64,000 nt of DNA from Monilinia fructicola. Lineage: Eukaryota > Ascomycota > Leotiomycetes > Helotiales > Sclerotiniaceae. The notes under the pieces are model-generated. The model made no database searches and had not been told where the DNA came from. It saw only the letters and a list, made by a program, of their open reading frames with translations. The stretch covers positions 551,501-615,500 of the forward strand of contig VICG01000003.1 in assembly GCA_008692225.1 (NCBI GenBank), read 5' to 3'. Of the stretch, positions 24,229-37,222 are shown in pieces. Position numbers and translations under genes: made by a program. Numbering within the stretch: position 1 is the stretch's first letter; each line of letters opens with the position of its first letter.

Positions 24229-24905
24229 TAGCACTGTATACTACTACTGTACAGAGTATATACGATATACGATATACGATATACCTACTTGTACTGTACT
24301 AGGTGTAGTAGTAGCTACCTGGGTAGGGAGGTAGGGAGGTAGGGAGGTAGATGGGATCCTTGATTAGGTTCTCACTAAAGGAGCAACCTTCGAAGCAATC
24401 CTTAAAAGTACCTACCTCATTAACCTAGAAGCACGTAGTATAATCATATACTTATGATTATAATAATCATATACTTATGATTATAATTATCTGGATTCTA
24501 TTGATGTCTGGAATGAGAGATGAACAGCACTCGTACCTGATATTTCCACCTTCTTCCTTTGGTTGATCTCAAGCTTGTAGATGATGAAGATATTGAGAAT
24601 CTTTCAGACTTTGACGTTGAGTTGACGTTGACGTGATCGTATTATGGTGAAATGTGTAACGTCAATCTAGTTATAATAGATTCAGTCGTTTAAGGGGTAT
24701 TAGGTACGTATGTAGGTGTAGGTATGTAGGTAGGTAGTAACTAATCCGTAGTAGATAATAGGTAGTAAATAGGTAGTAACTAATCTGTAATAGATAATAG
24801 GTAGTAGATAGTAGGTAATAAATAGTAAATAGTAAATAATAGATAATAAGTAGTAGATAGTAAAATAATATATAGTAGGTAGTAGGTAGTAGATAGTAGG
24901 TACTC
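24229..24905. repeat. Low-complexity GTA/TAG-rich intergenic block
   Basis: Includes a GATATAC triplet repeat near 24260-24285, a GGTAGGGA run near 24325-24350, a 23-bp palindromic unit repeated twice (24441-24463, 24464-24486) and imperfect TAGTAGATAG/TAGGTAG units at 24700-24905. The interval 24092-26072 holds no gene I can see. Confidence 0.8.
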
Positions 24906-26072
24906 CCGAAGTCGTAGTAAGTAAGGCTAAAAGCTTCTACTGTAAGACTAATAACTTAACCTATCCAAATTATAGAACCATAGTGAACTAATCTATCCAC
25001 GGATTCATTTAATACTCCTCCTCAATTACAATGAATCATATTTTCTCGATAATTGTCATCCTTACCTTGGCATATGAGGGTTACAAATTCCATCATCATT
25101 TGATATTGATACTTGTATATACAGGGTAAAGAGAACATCAATGGATGTATCTAAACTTTGCCGCAGTGTTTATCAAATCAAATACGTTTCCGCAGAGAAC
25201 CATGGCCTAAATACTTTGCTTCTCCTCTTCCTTCTCTTTCTTCTTCAGCCATTTATACACAATAGGATGAATAGAAGAGATCCTTGAATCCGCCAGTCAT
25301 GCTGTACTATACAGAAATATTGCCAGAGGCGTTCCTGCTACTTGGTAATCATCAGGGCGGGTAGTGTAAATATCTCCAGCAATACATTAATATTGGAAAT
25401 GCAGAACCAATAAACCGACAGAACCTTTGTGTCTCTTCACTAGTACTGGGGAAGCTCCAAATCATTCACAAATCACATTATTTACCAAATTCCCATAGTG
25501 TTTGATCTCGAGACATCAACTGCGCAAAAGAAGTTCCAAGATTCATCTTGAAGGCAAGCGTCGGGCAAATCATTGCGTCCATAACCTTTACCCGAACCAC
25601 AAAGTTGAAAAGAAGTTAAGGGGTATCTTGAAAGTTACATAGTGCCCCAAATCCAGTCGAATGGTGGTGGTATATAGGTTGGTAGTTGTCTTCTCCCACT
25701 CCGATGAAAAGCCTCGAACATACGACGTGCACGTGTGGACCAATCATACTATGGATTTGCTATGGTTTTGCTGGCCTATCAATCTAGCGGTTGAGGACTG
25801 GCTAAAACCCCCCATCAACTTCAAATAATGAAGTCCTGGAAAGAATGACGCAAATTGAAGCCCCTCATCTGATCATAAGCCACCAGCTGGGCAGGACTAA
25901 TCGCACCCAGAATTCATATAAGTCACGTGATATGCCACGTCGTTTCCCTCCTCGTGACTTCCATGCACCCCATTTTTAACGTCTCCTTCATCTTATCTTT
26001 CAACATTTCAACGACATCATCAACGCTCTACTTTCCTCCTCTCCTACATTCAAAGCGAATATTACTTTCAAC

Positions 26073-26749
26073 ATGGCCACAGAAATAGCCCTCTTCTCAA
26101 ATGATTTGATTTCAGAAGAATCTCAAAATACCTTACCGGATGGCTACAAATTTCGCGCTCTTCAGCGTTCAGATTTCAATCATGGTTATCTCGGAGTATT
26201 GCGAGATCTTGCATATGTCGGACCGATTACTGAAGAGCAGTGGGAGGAACGTTTTGATGCGATGAAGAAGTGCGAGAATACTTATTTTGTATTGGTGATT
26301 GTGAAGGGTGAAGGAGATGACGAGGTCATCATAGGTACTGGTACACTGGTGGTGGAGATGAAATTGTGAGTACAATTCATATCCTGCACTTATTCTGGAT
26401 GGGATTTCGGAAGATCTAATCATGTTTGCTGTTGAAGCCTCGGAAACCTAGGGCTACAAGGACATATAGAAGATGTGTGCATTTCGGCGGGTCACCAAGG
26501 ACAGCAGTTCGGAACGAAACTTATCAAGGCATTGGATCAACTTGGAGCAGATAGGGGCTGTTATAAGGTGCGTTTGGAGTTTTGTTTCCAAATCCTAAGG
26601 CATAGTGATCACTGATACCACATTAGACTATACTTGACTGTGCTGAAGCAAAGAGGGGCTTTTACGAGAAATGCGGCTATGAAGGAAGAGGTTACGAGAT
26701 GCATCATTATCACGACCCTGAATCTGAGGCTGCATTGAATGGAGTTTGA
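26073..26749 (+). CDS. GNA1: Glucosamine-6-phosphate N-acetyltransferase (GNAT)
   Basis: Acetylates glucosamine-6-phosphate with acetyl-CoA on the way to UDP-GlcNAc, the precursor of chitin and N-glycans. Exons: 26073-26365, 26438-26567, 26627-26749 (181 aa, close to the family's length). Seen: GYKFRALQRSDFNHGYLGVL near the N-terminus, the TEEQWEERFDAMKKCENTYF helix, the acetyl-CoA strand and loop GLQGHIEDVCISAGHQGQQF, and the C-terminal signature CYKTILDCAEAKRGFYEKCG followed by EMHHY. Introns have GTGAGT/GTGCGT donors. All frames are intact. The upstream region carries a pyrimidine-rich TCATCTT/TCCTCT leader up to the ATG. Confidence 0.94.
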
Positions 26750-27033
26750 TTTCAAAGAACTCTACAGAACGCATGTAATTGTGTTTGTTTTGGCAACTTT
26801 TGATGGCAGCAAGATTTGAAATGGCTAAAGATAATGAATGGTATTGAAAATCTACTTTATCCAACCCTGCGCCGCCAAGTCATTCTTCTTTTACATCAAC
26901 TTCATTACTCATGTCATACTTGGATGATCCATGCCTCGACTTGATTTTTCATATCACTATATTCTTATCTACTACTTTCCGGTCAAAAATGGGACGAAAG
27001 TTTTCCAATGTGTCACTCGCTACATGCTAAATT

Positions 27034-28707
27034 TTATCTATATTGATAACTCGGCCGAATGGGATATAACATCCGAGATAGCACTCCAACAGTTTTTATT
27101 GGAAAAAAACACATAGATGCATTGGCCTGAACTTCCCAAACTCGCAAAACTTTGGCTTCGTGGGGCATTACTTCCACCGTGTATGGAACATCATAAAGGC
27201 CTTCCTTGTGTTTCCACAAATCACGCATACGGTAATGATCCCACGTCATGAGTAGGTCACGGCGTGGACTCAAACTCATTTCCGCAGTAAACGTACCACG
27301 ATTAAGCAATGCTACAGCATAACTCCCATCGGACATTTCTTTCGCATAAACTTGAAGGTCGCCATCGGTTTCATATCCCACGCCAACAGTTTGAGCCGAT
27401 ATTCCAAGTGGATCTTGGCTTATCTCGATAACCTCTTTGTTTGTGAGGGTCTGAAGCTCATATGCATCCAACGTCCTCACGTCAGAGCCGATCAGCAGAG
27501 GAGATGCAACCATGGCCCACATACTGAAATGAGTACGATACTCAATATTCGATGCGCCGGTTCCAACGAGCTGAGTCGAGTTTCCATTGAGACCAATGAT
27601 GAGCATATCGTAATCGTTCCAATGGCCAGGGCCAGAATATTGCGCCAAGTCATTTCCTCGATCGATCATGTCTAATACGTCAAAATAATACTTTTCTCTA
27701 TTTCCTGGATAATTGAAATCGTCAGAAATATCCTGGCCGATTCTCCATTGATTCGCGCCCTCATCAGCTGCCCATTCCCAAATATCAGCCCAACCACAAT
27801 GGCATGCATGGTACACGATTGATCGACCACTCGCCAGCAATGCTTTCGACATTTTTAATACAATTTCCTGTACCACAGACTTGGGAGCATCGGCATGAGA
27901 ACAACAACTGCGAGAGTCAAAAAAATTCCAAGAACAATAGGATCCACAAACCTATCGTATTTCAGATGATCAATCCCCCACTCTGCAAACATCGCCGCAT
28001 CTTCCTCTTCGTGGCCCAAACTCCCCGTATACCCCGCACACTGCAACGTTGGGAAATCAGTATTCCCTTCTTGAGAAGGATTTTGAAGTATATCTTCTAT
28101 TTAGAGTTGTATCGGAAAGGAGAAAGAGACGTATGATAGACTGGAAAAGTGGGCCCAGCGATTGGAGAACGGGATTAGGTACCAAGAAAAGAGAGTTAAG
28201 TGAACGGGTTGTAGTTACAGTGATATCACCAGGCCCGGAATATATCCCCAACTTAAACCCTTTATCGTGGGCATAATCAGCTAATGCTTTCATGCCATTG
28301 GGGAATTTGACGGGATCCACTTCTAAGGGATGGTTGGAACGGTTTCCCTTGTATCTTTGCCAGCCATCATCTAGGTTTACATAGATAAATCCCGCATCTT
28401 TTAGACCATTGGATATCATTGCGTCGATGGTACTTTTGATAAGCGTCTCATCGATTAGATCTCCGAATTGGTTCCAGGAGCTCCAGCCCATGGGTGGTGT
28501 GAGAGCGAGACCATTGCTTAGGGGTGATGTTACGGGGGCTTCGAGACCAGACGAACATTCACTTGCCGTTGGTGAGGTAGTTGTTGGTGGAAGTTGGGAG
28601 GATAACGATGCGCTCAGGCCCAGGACGACGATGAGATATGTTGTCTGCACAACCAAAAGAACTTTCGCGAAGAAATACATTGGAACAATTCTCTTCCCTC
28701 CCAGCAA
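27034..28707 (-). CDS. Secreted alpha-galactosidase, GH27
   Basis: Hydrolyses terminal alpha-1,6-galactose from galacto-oligosaccharides or galactomannan outside the cell. Exons: 28219-28707, 27952-28040, 27034-27907 (483 aa, no frameshift). The N-terminus has a hydrophobic signal-like segment ([18 protein letters not shown]). [17 protein letters not shown] is the GH27 start, followed by YVNLDDGWQ and IYSGPGDIT, joined to [11 protein letters not shown] across a 178-bp intron. The nucleophile motif LKYD lies at the second intron and the acid/base motif is WNDYDML. A Cys-rich [12 protein letters not shown] sits between them. The first ATG (28707) and a second at 28680 both allow the signal peptide. 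A sugar transporter gene starts divergently at 29999, which suggests coupled galactoside use (inference). Confidence 0.93.
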
Positions 28708-29998
28708 ATAATTTTTTCGAACCCAATTATCTCACAGCCAAATGTTTGGAGTTATTTGTGTCTTTTCTGATTCAACCTTACCAACGAAGCCGTAGAATAC
28801 TTCGTCACATCCACATATACATGTACATATGCGACTTCGAAACAAATCAAATACGACCTATATAGCCATACATTGCAAAGGTTTTAGAAGCCATTCATGT
28901 TTCTCCTGCAATCCTTCTCATGCAGTGTAATATTCAATACTCCCTCGTATTCTAATGGCTGGCTGTCTCTCCTTCGAGAGAAACATATGCGGCTGAACAT
29001 TGCATTTTGGGCTGCAGAAAATCGATACCAAGATCCAGCCGTGCTCTCGAAGTTGAATGTGCGTATATCATCCCATCGATTCCGGCTATCGAAACTCTTC
29101 GTCGAGATTGATTCACAGCAACGTCGAGTGCCGTGGCGGGCGTAACGTATCATTGAAGAGTCCACCCACCCCACCCATCTACCCTAGCACGCCTAGCGAA
29201 CTCAGATCGTGGTACGCGTGCCGTAGAAGTAGTGCAAACCCAAAGCAAACTCAAAATGCGCGTCAGATCTTCTGAACCGCTTTATCTCAACCCACGACCC
29301 ATATCAAATTCATACTGTACAGTAGGTCAGGTCGAGCCACGAAATCAAAGATGTATCCAACAGACCATGCATCCAGCCAGACCAGCCCTTCCTCCAATTG
29401 GCCAGCGGCGGACACTTCCAGAATTCCTTCCGATTCGCCGAGCCCAGAAGTCACCTTCCTAAATGGGATCTTCCTCGTGACATCGGTCTTTAGATATGAT
29501 ATGCCCAAGAGGTGCCAAGATGAGACTCGAGACGGCGGAGTGATCCCTGGCGTTCCCCGCACTTTCCTCTGTTTTCCGATAAGGTCCGGTCCCCATCCTT
29601 GGCCGCGGGTTGGTTATGTTATCTGATATGATATGAGATGGGATGATAGCTGTATCTATCGATATGAAGACCAGATACCAAGAAAAGTTATTGATAAGGA
29701 GAGATTATGTATAGTGATATAATCTTATGATGGATGATATCTAGTGATAGCGATAAATACTTGATGAGAGACCCGGAAATCCATCTGCATTCTGTTTGTT
29801 TATCTTATGCTCTACTTTTGCTTTCCATCCTTGCGTTCCCTTGCAATTGATGATTCGATGATTTGATGTGTTACGAATATTGCTTGATAATACCTCCGGC
29901 TAGCACCAGTAGCTACCTACAGCTTGCGCCTTTCACCTCTGATGAAGACATCCATTGGCTTCCGAGTTCCCAGAAACAGATAGATAGCCTGGAACAAG
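28708..29998. other. Divergent promoter region, GH27 gene and sugar transporter
   Basis: About 1.3 kb between the two start codons. ORFs here have no recognisable content. No clear motif beyond AT-rich, GATA-rich DNA at 29640-29760. Confidence 0.5.
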
Positions 29999-32044
29999 AT
30001 GGCGAAATCCGAAGATGACAGCGCTACCCCCCAAACCCAAATCCACGACCTCTCGCCCAACACAACCTCTAGATCTCTCCCAGACATCGGCGTCAGCAAA
30101 GAAGTGCGCGCCGATGCACACATCGCCACCGAGATCGAGCATTCGATGACTTTTCGCGATGGCCTACGTCTGTATCCCGCTGCTGTTGGGTGGTCAGCAT
30201 TTTTCTCGCTAGGAATCATCATGACGGCTTTCGATCCGCAGTTGTTGGGGAGTTTGTATGCGACTCCTGCATTTCAGCGGGATTTTGGTTATAAGTATAA
30301 GGATGGGTATATCATTAGTGCGCCGTGGCAGACGGCGTTGGGCATGGGCAATCCGATTGGACAGGTGGTTGGGGCGTTGGCTGTTGGGTATCCGATGGAA
30401 TGGTATGGGAGGAAGTGGGTGAGTTGCTTGATCAGCATACTGGCTGGTGACTAATTCATATATGTAGACGTATATGGCGTGTGTAGCAACGACGGCGGCA
30501 TTTATATTCATGCAGTTTTTTTGCGCGGTCTTTGCCTGTGTTACTGGTGGGTGAACTGCTGGGCGGTCTAGTTCTGGGTACATATACGACTATTGCTCCA
30601 ACCTATGCTTCCGAAGTATGTCCCATTGCTCTTCGGGGTCATCTAACCTCTTATATCAATCTGTGCTTCGTTATGGGCCAACTCCTCGCAAATGGAGTTA
30701 TTGCTGGAACATCACAGCTCGATGACCATTGGGCATACAGCGCTCCATTTGCAATCCAATGGCTCTGGCCTGTCATAATTATGGCCGGTACCGTTTTTTG
30801 CGCCAGAATCGCCCTGGTGGTTGGTCCGAAAAGATAGACTTGAGGACGCGGAGAAAGCATTAAATCGACTCTCATCAAAGACGATCAACAACAAATTGGT
30901 CCTAGCGATGATGATTGAGACCGACAGGTTGGAATTAGAGATGGAGACCGGCACGACGTATTGGGATGTTTTTAATAAGGCTAATATACGACGAACGGAA
31001 ATTGCGATTGCGGTTTTTGTTACGCAGGTTTTTAGTGGCATCTATCTTGTAGGATATGCGGCGTACTTTTTTCAACGTAAGTCTCTTCGCCTTGTGGTTT
31101 GCATTCACACCTCCAGCTGGCACATTTGGGGGGTTGAAGTCGCTTGAAGTTCAACCTGACTTCTCTTTACACTTTTTCATGTTAGGCAGAGAAGGAAATA
31201 CCGGTACCTTTACTCACTGTTATAGTTGCCGGCCTTGCGGGCTCCAAAGCATTTGATATGAGTGTTGGCTTTTTGGCAGTTGGCTTCTTAGGAAGCGTTC
31301 TATCTTGGATCTTGATAGCAAAATATGGTCGACGACGCATCTACAACACCGGAATTGCTGTATTGACGGCCCTTATGTTTCTCATTGGAATCTTGGACTG
31401 TGCACCGAATTATGAAAATCGACCAGCTGTGATTTGGGCACAATCGACACTCATGGTATGTTAGACCCCTGCCACCTTTGGACTATTCTGGGTATTGGTT
31501 CTGCGAAGACTTCTTCTGTATTGACTGCTTTTTCTTGAATACAGATTGTTTGGAACGGCATCTTTGATCTAACTATCGGACCGGTCTGCTATACAATTTT
31601 CTGCGAAGTGTCTGCGACTAAAGTCCGCAGCAAAACTATCGCTGTGGCAACGGCTATGCAAGCACTCGTTGGAATAGTCATGACAGTCGCAATTCCATAC
31701 ATGATCAATCCGGATCAAGCGAATTGGAGAGGGAAAATTGGATTTTTCTATGGTAAGCAAAATGTTTTCTTTCGGTCGTTCATTGGATGCAACAACCAAC
31801 AGAATGGATCTCGTGGCGCGTGGCATGGTTGAATCGGAGAACTCAAAACATATTATCCCATTGCTCTCAAATTCGAAAGAGAATATTATCGACTGACATT
31901 TGAATAGGTGGTTGTTCGATAGTATGTTTTATTTGGTGTTGGTTGAGAGTTCCCGAGACGAAAGGAAGGACTTATGAGGAATTGGATTTGATGTTTGCAA
32001 GAGGTGTGAAGACGAGAGACTTCAAACATTATAAAATCGTGTAA
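29999..32044 (+). CDS. MFS sugar transporter, alpha-glucoside/maltose permease-like
   Basis: 12-TM sugar:proton symporter at the plasma membrane. Exons: 29999-30418, 30468-31076, 31226-31455, 31545-31752, 31908-32044 (corrected about 533 aa). Seen: FDPQLLGSLYATPAFQRDFG after TM1, GYPMEWYGRKW (the loop 2 D/GR-R/K signature), PTYASEVCPIALRGHLTSY, the central-loop PWWLVRKDRLEDAEKAL, YGRRRIYNTG in the second half, and PETKGRTYEELDLMFARGV at the C-terminus, typical of alpha-glucoside permeases. Two T runs carry one extra base: seven at 30516-30522 and six at 30794-30799. The introns at 31077-31225 and 31753-31907 are about 150 bp, longer than most here. The divergent neighbour is the GH27 alpha-galactosidase. 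The substrate is not provable from sequence. Confidence 0.92.
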
Positions 32045-34217
32045 TGTATACACCCATTTCAGTCCTGGTTTGATGAAATTGAAGTAACCTACTCTCCTTA
32101 CCTACAGTCTTTTTTTTTTCATTTTTGCATGATGATGAGAAATTGACAATGCCAAGTATCGGTGAGTGGGCGAGTGGGTGAGTGCATTGGGATTGGACAC
32201 AACCCGAATCTATTCTGCATTGTTACAATCTCCTTTCAATCTCACTCTCACTCTCACTCTCATGAAAATCCTGCTTTTCAATGCTCAAAAGTCGATTGGA
32301 AATCTGAAACATTTCGACTGAATAGGTAATTCGAAAAGGAAGTTAAAGTTTAATCTTCGAAGGGCAAGAGCATGACCAAGCAGCTGATTAGACTCACAGA
32401 CACGACGGTCAAATTGACATCATTCTAGTCATATCATCCTCGTCATTTTCTATCACTTGTTCCGATGCACAGTATAGATACCCGAAGAAGTTCCAAGTTT
32501 TTAGACTCAAATCCGAATAGATCTTTGAGTTTCTACACGATAAATGGACCTTGGAAGAAAAGGGAGGAAGTATGAGAGAAAGGGAGAGAGAGAAAGAGAG
32601 AGGGAGAGAATCAAAGAAGGCATCAAGGCCTCAAGGTGGCCCCAGATAAATTATATCAGCCACGCCACGTACTTAGGTACCTAAAGCGTACTGCTCCAGA
32701 CTCCTCCTCCCTCCGTACACTACTGTAACTACCTAGGTAACTAATCCTTCCTTCCGAACACCGGTTGGTTTACTTAACTCTACTTGTCTCGTGTCACATC
32801 GATCATTATTAATTATTCTAAAGCTTGATTATTGGCCACGGAAAGGTTTTCGTCGGCTTTTCCTAAAATGAAGCAAGCATCTTAGGACTTGAGCATTTGA
32901 ACATCTTCTGCTAAAAAGAGTTACAGTTACACTAGGGAAATATAATTAACCTAATGCAAAAGTTTTTGTTTTCCATAATTAGTTGTTAACCTTACGATTC
33001 TCCAATCATTTACGATGTTCTTTTTATCTTTTATCTTCACCCACTCATTGGATTTATTTATGTACGGCCCTGTATCGTCTCAAGCGATTCTTTACCCCTT
33101 CATCATAAATCGCTTCCGATTCCGAGTTTTCCCCAAAATGAGGGGAGATAACAAAATATAGATACTGCGTGGGGGTTGGGAAATGTGAGACCATTTTCAA
33201 CTCTATCAACATGAAGATGAGCATATTCACATCCATTTTCGGCCTCTTGCCTCGTTCCGTTATCTATACTTTGAACAGCATCGCGTGAAGTCGCCTCACC
33301 AGGTGAAGGTGTGGAGACGGTGAAAGAAAAAAAAAGTTCCATGATCCTACTGTCCTTTTCGTTTAAGGCGGCCCGACGAGGCTGCGGGAAGGCCGGTACA
33401 GTACAGTAAAGTTACTGACTCGCATTGAGATCTGCACATAAGGCGGATAATTCAGGTACAAGGCTCTAATGTAAAATTATTCATCGATTTAAATTTTTCT
33501 AGAAGCTTTCTTCTCCAGCTTTTGGATGTTCCAAAAATGTCTATCGTTTTTGACTTTTTGATATCATTGTGGCCGTCTAGCTTCGAGTCCTCTCACTTAC
33601 GTCGATGATGAAAAGCAAGCAGAACTTATATTGTTGGCAGGATTTCATTTGACCAAGGTATGGCATGCAAGACTGTGCACTACCCCAGATTCAATACCCT
33701 GAACCAGTCCAAACGTACATCTCCAATACCGAGATCGCGCTGAAAATTACCAAATTATGTCGACTTCATGGAGACCGTTGCTCGCTTCCTTTCGCCAAAA
33801 CCTAATAGTTACTAGTCAGCGGATCACTTCAATCCACTCTCCTTCATGAAACTCCATAAAAACTCAATTTGCTTACGTCTTAGGAACCACATTCCAGCAT
33901 GGTCATACCATTCGCACCGACACACCCCTCATTGAACTTACTTGAATTCAACAGAAATCGATTCTTAATCTTTGCCTTATCTCGGTGTCGAGGGTGTCTA
34001 GCCCCGTCCACAAACCCTACATATTTTCGTCTCGTGTCCACATGTTGATGTTTTTTCCATTTCTCAACTCTCTTCAACATAATACTACATTGCTCCTTCC
34101 TCACCTGGTTGCTTCAACGCCCTCTGCTTGTTCCATCCATCGACAACGACAGTAACCCATCACGACAACGGCACCTTGACCGTTCAATACCTACCAACCA
34201 ATCACAAATTTGCAGAT
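32045..34217. other. Intergenic with short simple repeats
   Basis: Contains a (CTCACT)n run at about 32239-32262 and a GA-rich run at about 32575-32610. No gene is supported. The last few hundred bases are probably promoter and 5' leader of the amino-acid transporter. Confidence 0.6.
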
Positions 34218-35792
34218 ATGGATGTTGAGAAGAAGATCGCATCATCTAAACCCATGCATCCAGACGATATCACCGCCGCTAACAATGTCCGTGGCCATAT
34301 CAGGCAGGACGATGAGTCCTCTGACATGAAGGTGGCAGAGGTACTTGATGCATTTGGTAACGAGGAAGGTGCAGAGGTTCAATGTAAGTTTTGCTTATTC
34401 CGGACTCACTGAGGGGTTGAGCTAACATTTTCCCCCCAGACAAGACAATGACTTGGTGGCAAGGGTCCTTGGTGATGATTGCTGAGAACATCTCCCTTGG
34501 TATTCTTTCTTTACCTGCTGTATTAGCCAAGTGTGGTCTCATCGGTGGACTTATCGCCATTATCGGCCTTGGTGTCTTTTCAACATACTCGGGTTACGTC
34601 TTGTGGCAATTCAAAATGAGATTTCCTCAGGTATGTTCAACCATTATGGACGGTGATCGGTGAAGAATCCTTGATTTCTGACCACTTTTTAGATCACAAA
34701 TTATGCAGATATCGGTGGGGTCTTATTGGGACCGTGGGGACGAGAGATCTTCGGTGTCGCTTACGTCATTTATTGCATATTTTGTATGGCATCGCACATC
34801 TTGACTTTCACAATTGCTATGAACGTTCTCACCAATCATGCAAGCTGTACCATTGTTTGGGGTGTTGTTGGATTGGATTGGCTGTCTTCACCTTCCTCTC
34901 CCTGAACAGAACTCTTAAGAATGTTTCATTCTTGTCCATTATCTGTATGTTTTTATCGAATCACGAGTATCGGATGACACTAACATATTTCATAGCCTTC
35001 ACCAGTATCCTTTCCGCTGTCATGCTCACCATGATCGCATTGGCCGTTTCACCAAGAGCAGCCGCCGGAGCCATGAAGGGAACTTACTCGCCTAATTTCC
35101 CATCTGCTTTCAACAGCATTTCCAACGTTGTCTTTGCATATGGTGGTCACGTTGCCTGGGTCAGCTTCATTGCTGAACTCCGCGACCCCAAGGAATTCCC
35201 CAAGTCTCTCGTTCTCCTCCAAGCCGTCGACGTCTCGCTTTACTTCATCGCAGCTATCGTCATCTATAGATATGCCGGCGAGGATGTCGCTAGTCCAGCC
35301 CTTAACAGCAACACTCCAATCATCCGTAAAGTCGCATGGGGAATTGCATTGCCAACAATCATCATCGCAGGAGTTATCTTTGCTCACGTCACTGTCAAAT
35401 ACGTCTACCTCCGTGTTTTCTCCGGAACGAAATACTTGAACAGCAGAGGTTGGATTGCAACTGGATCTTGGGTCGCTCTCGCAGTTGGATCATGGACTAT
35501 CGCCTGGATCATTGCCGAGTCGATTCCAGTCTTCTCTGATCTCCTCGGTTTCATCTCGGCTCTCTTTGCTTCTTGGTTCTCGTACGGTCTTCCTGGTATC
35601 TGTTGGTTCTACATCAACTGGGGCACATGCACCCGAAGTGCCAAGAAAATTGGATTGACCTTCATGAATTTGATATTGGTTCTTTTGGGTTGCATCATTT
35701 GCTTTGTGGGTTTGTATGCCAGTGGATATTCCATGGCAGCCGACGCATCGAATAGCAACGGAGTTTGGTCTTGCAAGGATAATCAACACTAA
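34218..35792 (+). CDS. Neutral amino-acid transporter, AAAP family (Mtr-like)
   Basis: Amino acid:proton symporter resembling Neurospora Mtr (N system). Exons: 34218-34383, 34440-34630, 34693-34944, 34996-35792 (corrected about 468 aa, about 11 TM). A hydrophilic acidic N-terminus (DDESSDMKVAEVLDAFG) leads into TM1 (GSLVMIAENISLGILSLPAV), then FSTYSGYVLWQFKMRFPQ|ITNYADIG across intron 2, NVLTNHASCTIVWG, the ALAVSPRAAAGAMKG loop and VVFAYGGHVAWVSFIAELR, which is characteristic of the family. One base appears to be missing near 34868-34870 (GG where GGG lets VVGLGLAVFTFLSLN continue). The in-frame ATG at 34218 is used because the more upstream frame lacks an ATG. Confidence 0.92.
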
Positions 35793-37111
35793 ATATTTTT
35801 GGCTGCATGGCAAAGGGGTTTTGGGAAAGCAGGCAAAAAGCGGACTGGGGTTTCATTGGTGGTTTTTTGTGAAAACGAGTATATATCAGGGTGTCATGGG
35901 GCGCGAGCTTGGGAGCAGGATTGTATCATCGGTCGAATAGACGATTTTTTGTATAACAGTGGGTAATGGTGTGATGATCAAAGAATTCAAAAATATAAAT
36001 TCAAATTAGCAACGTCTTGGTGGTTTTCGTGCTTCGCGTCCGATACTGTGCATAGCTAATCATGCCATCCGCTCTGGCAGTAAGCATATTAAACTTGCAA
36101 TGCCAATATAATCGCCAGTTTACATTACGTGTGGTTTCGAGCGGGAAAAATGTATCCTCATATCGTCTGGCAAGGTCTTCACTTCCACCACTTCGTATCG
36201 ACTTGTGTCAAATTATCATTTTTCTCCACGAATAGCTACACGCTTCCTCTTTTCCCCGGACTCCTCGCACCCCCAGCTCGCTCTGCATGCTCTTCTCCGC
36301 GAACTCTACCCTCACCAATGACCTCGCCCGTCAACCCGGGACTACGATAATCTTTCGTCTTCGCCCGGAATCATCTCACGCTTCAACCACCTCTTAGCCA
36401 TCACAAGATCGATCGCCCTTTTCACAAACCTTCGCTTTGCCCTCACCCATTCGTCACCTCACCCATTACCTCACCACCCACGATCCCCTCTTCTCCACGA
36501 ACTCTATTCTAACCTTACGATCGAGCCATCACGTAATTTACCCCGAACTTTATCACGACGGCAGCATCTCCTGCCACTCACGCAGTGAGTGACTCGGCTG
36601 ATTTCCTGCTCAATACCTCGACTACCCGTCGCTGACCATGACCCTTCCCCCCACCATCCTTGCTCTCCCCTCTCCCCTTCCCCAGACTCTGCATCTTCCA
36701 CGATTCGTCCTGCTCCCCCCCATCCAGCATCTACATTACATGACATTACATTACGCTACCCCATCCCGCATCCCGCATCCCTCACTCTCTAACTATAATG
36801 TCCGACATGCCGGGTAGGAACGGCTTACAGACTACGGTACGGTACTCCGTACGGTACTGCATCGATGGCGACGATTCTCCACCCTTGTAGTCACCCCCTT
36901 GCAGTCACGCACTCAATCAATCCCCTTGATCCCTCCCGTCCCATCCCGAGACACTATTTCCCTCCCCCTCCACCATCTATCTCCTTCTCCCTCTCCCTCT
37001 CCATCTCCTCCCTTACCTGCCTATCCATGCATGCATACATGCATGCATGCACCATTCTTCATATTTTCCCTTCCCGCCTCCTCGCCCATCAAATACAACA
37101 CCTGATTATCG
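35793..37111. other. Intergenic, pyrimidine-rich
   Basis: C/T-rich DNA at about 36200-37000, including a CTCCCTCTC run near 36980-37010 and a CATGCATGCA repeat at 37027-37052. No gene is supported. Confidence 0.6.
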
Positions 37112-37214
37112 GGTCGCTTAGCTCAGTTGGTTAGAGCGTGGTGCTAATATATCCGCTGTTTGCTCAGAGATGTTTGGTACGCCAAGGTCGGCGGTTCGAC
37201 CCCGCCAGTGATCA
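37112..37214 (+). tRNA. tRNA-Ile(AAU) with 29-nt intron
   Basis: The acceptor stem GGTCGCT pairs with AGTGATC (two G-U pairs) and is followed by discriminator A. The D arm is GCTCAGTTGGTTAGAGC. The anticodon stem TGGTG/CGCCA holds the loop CTAATA-A with anticodon AAT. The intron lies at 37150-37178, between positions 37 and 38, the canonical place. The T arm is GGCGG-TTCGACC-CCGCC. Without the intron the length is 74 nt. CCA is not encoded, as expected for a nuclear eukaryotic tRNA. Confidence 0.95.
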
Positions 37215-37217
37215 TAA

Positions 37218-37222
37218 TTTTT
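37218..37222 (+). terminator. RNA polymerase III terminator
   Basis: A run of five Ts begins four bases after the tRNA 3' end. Confidence 0.8.
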
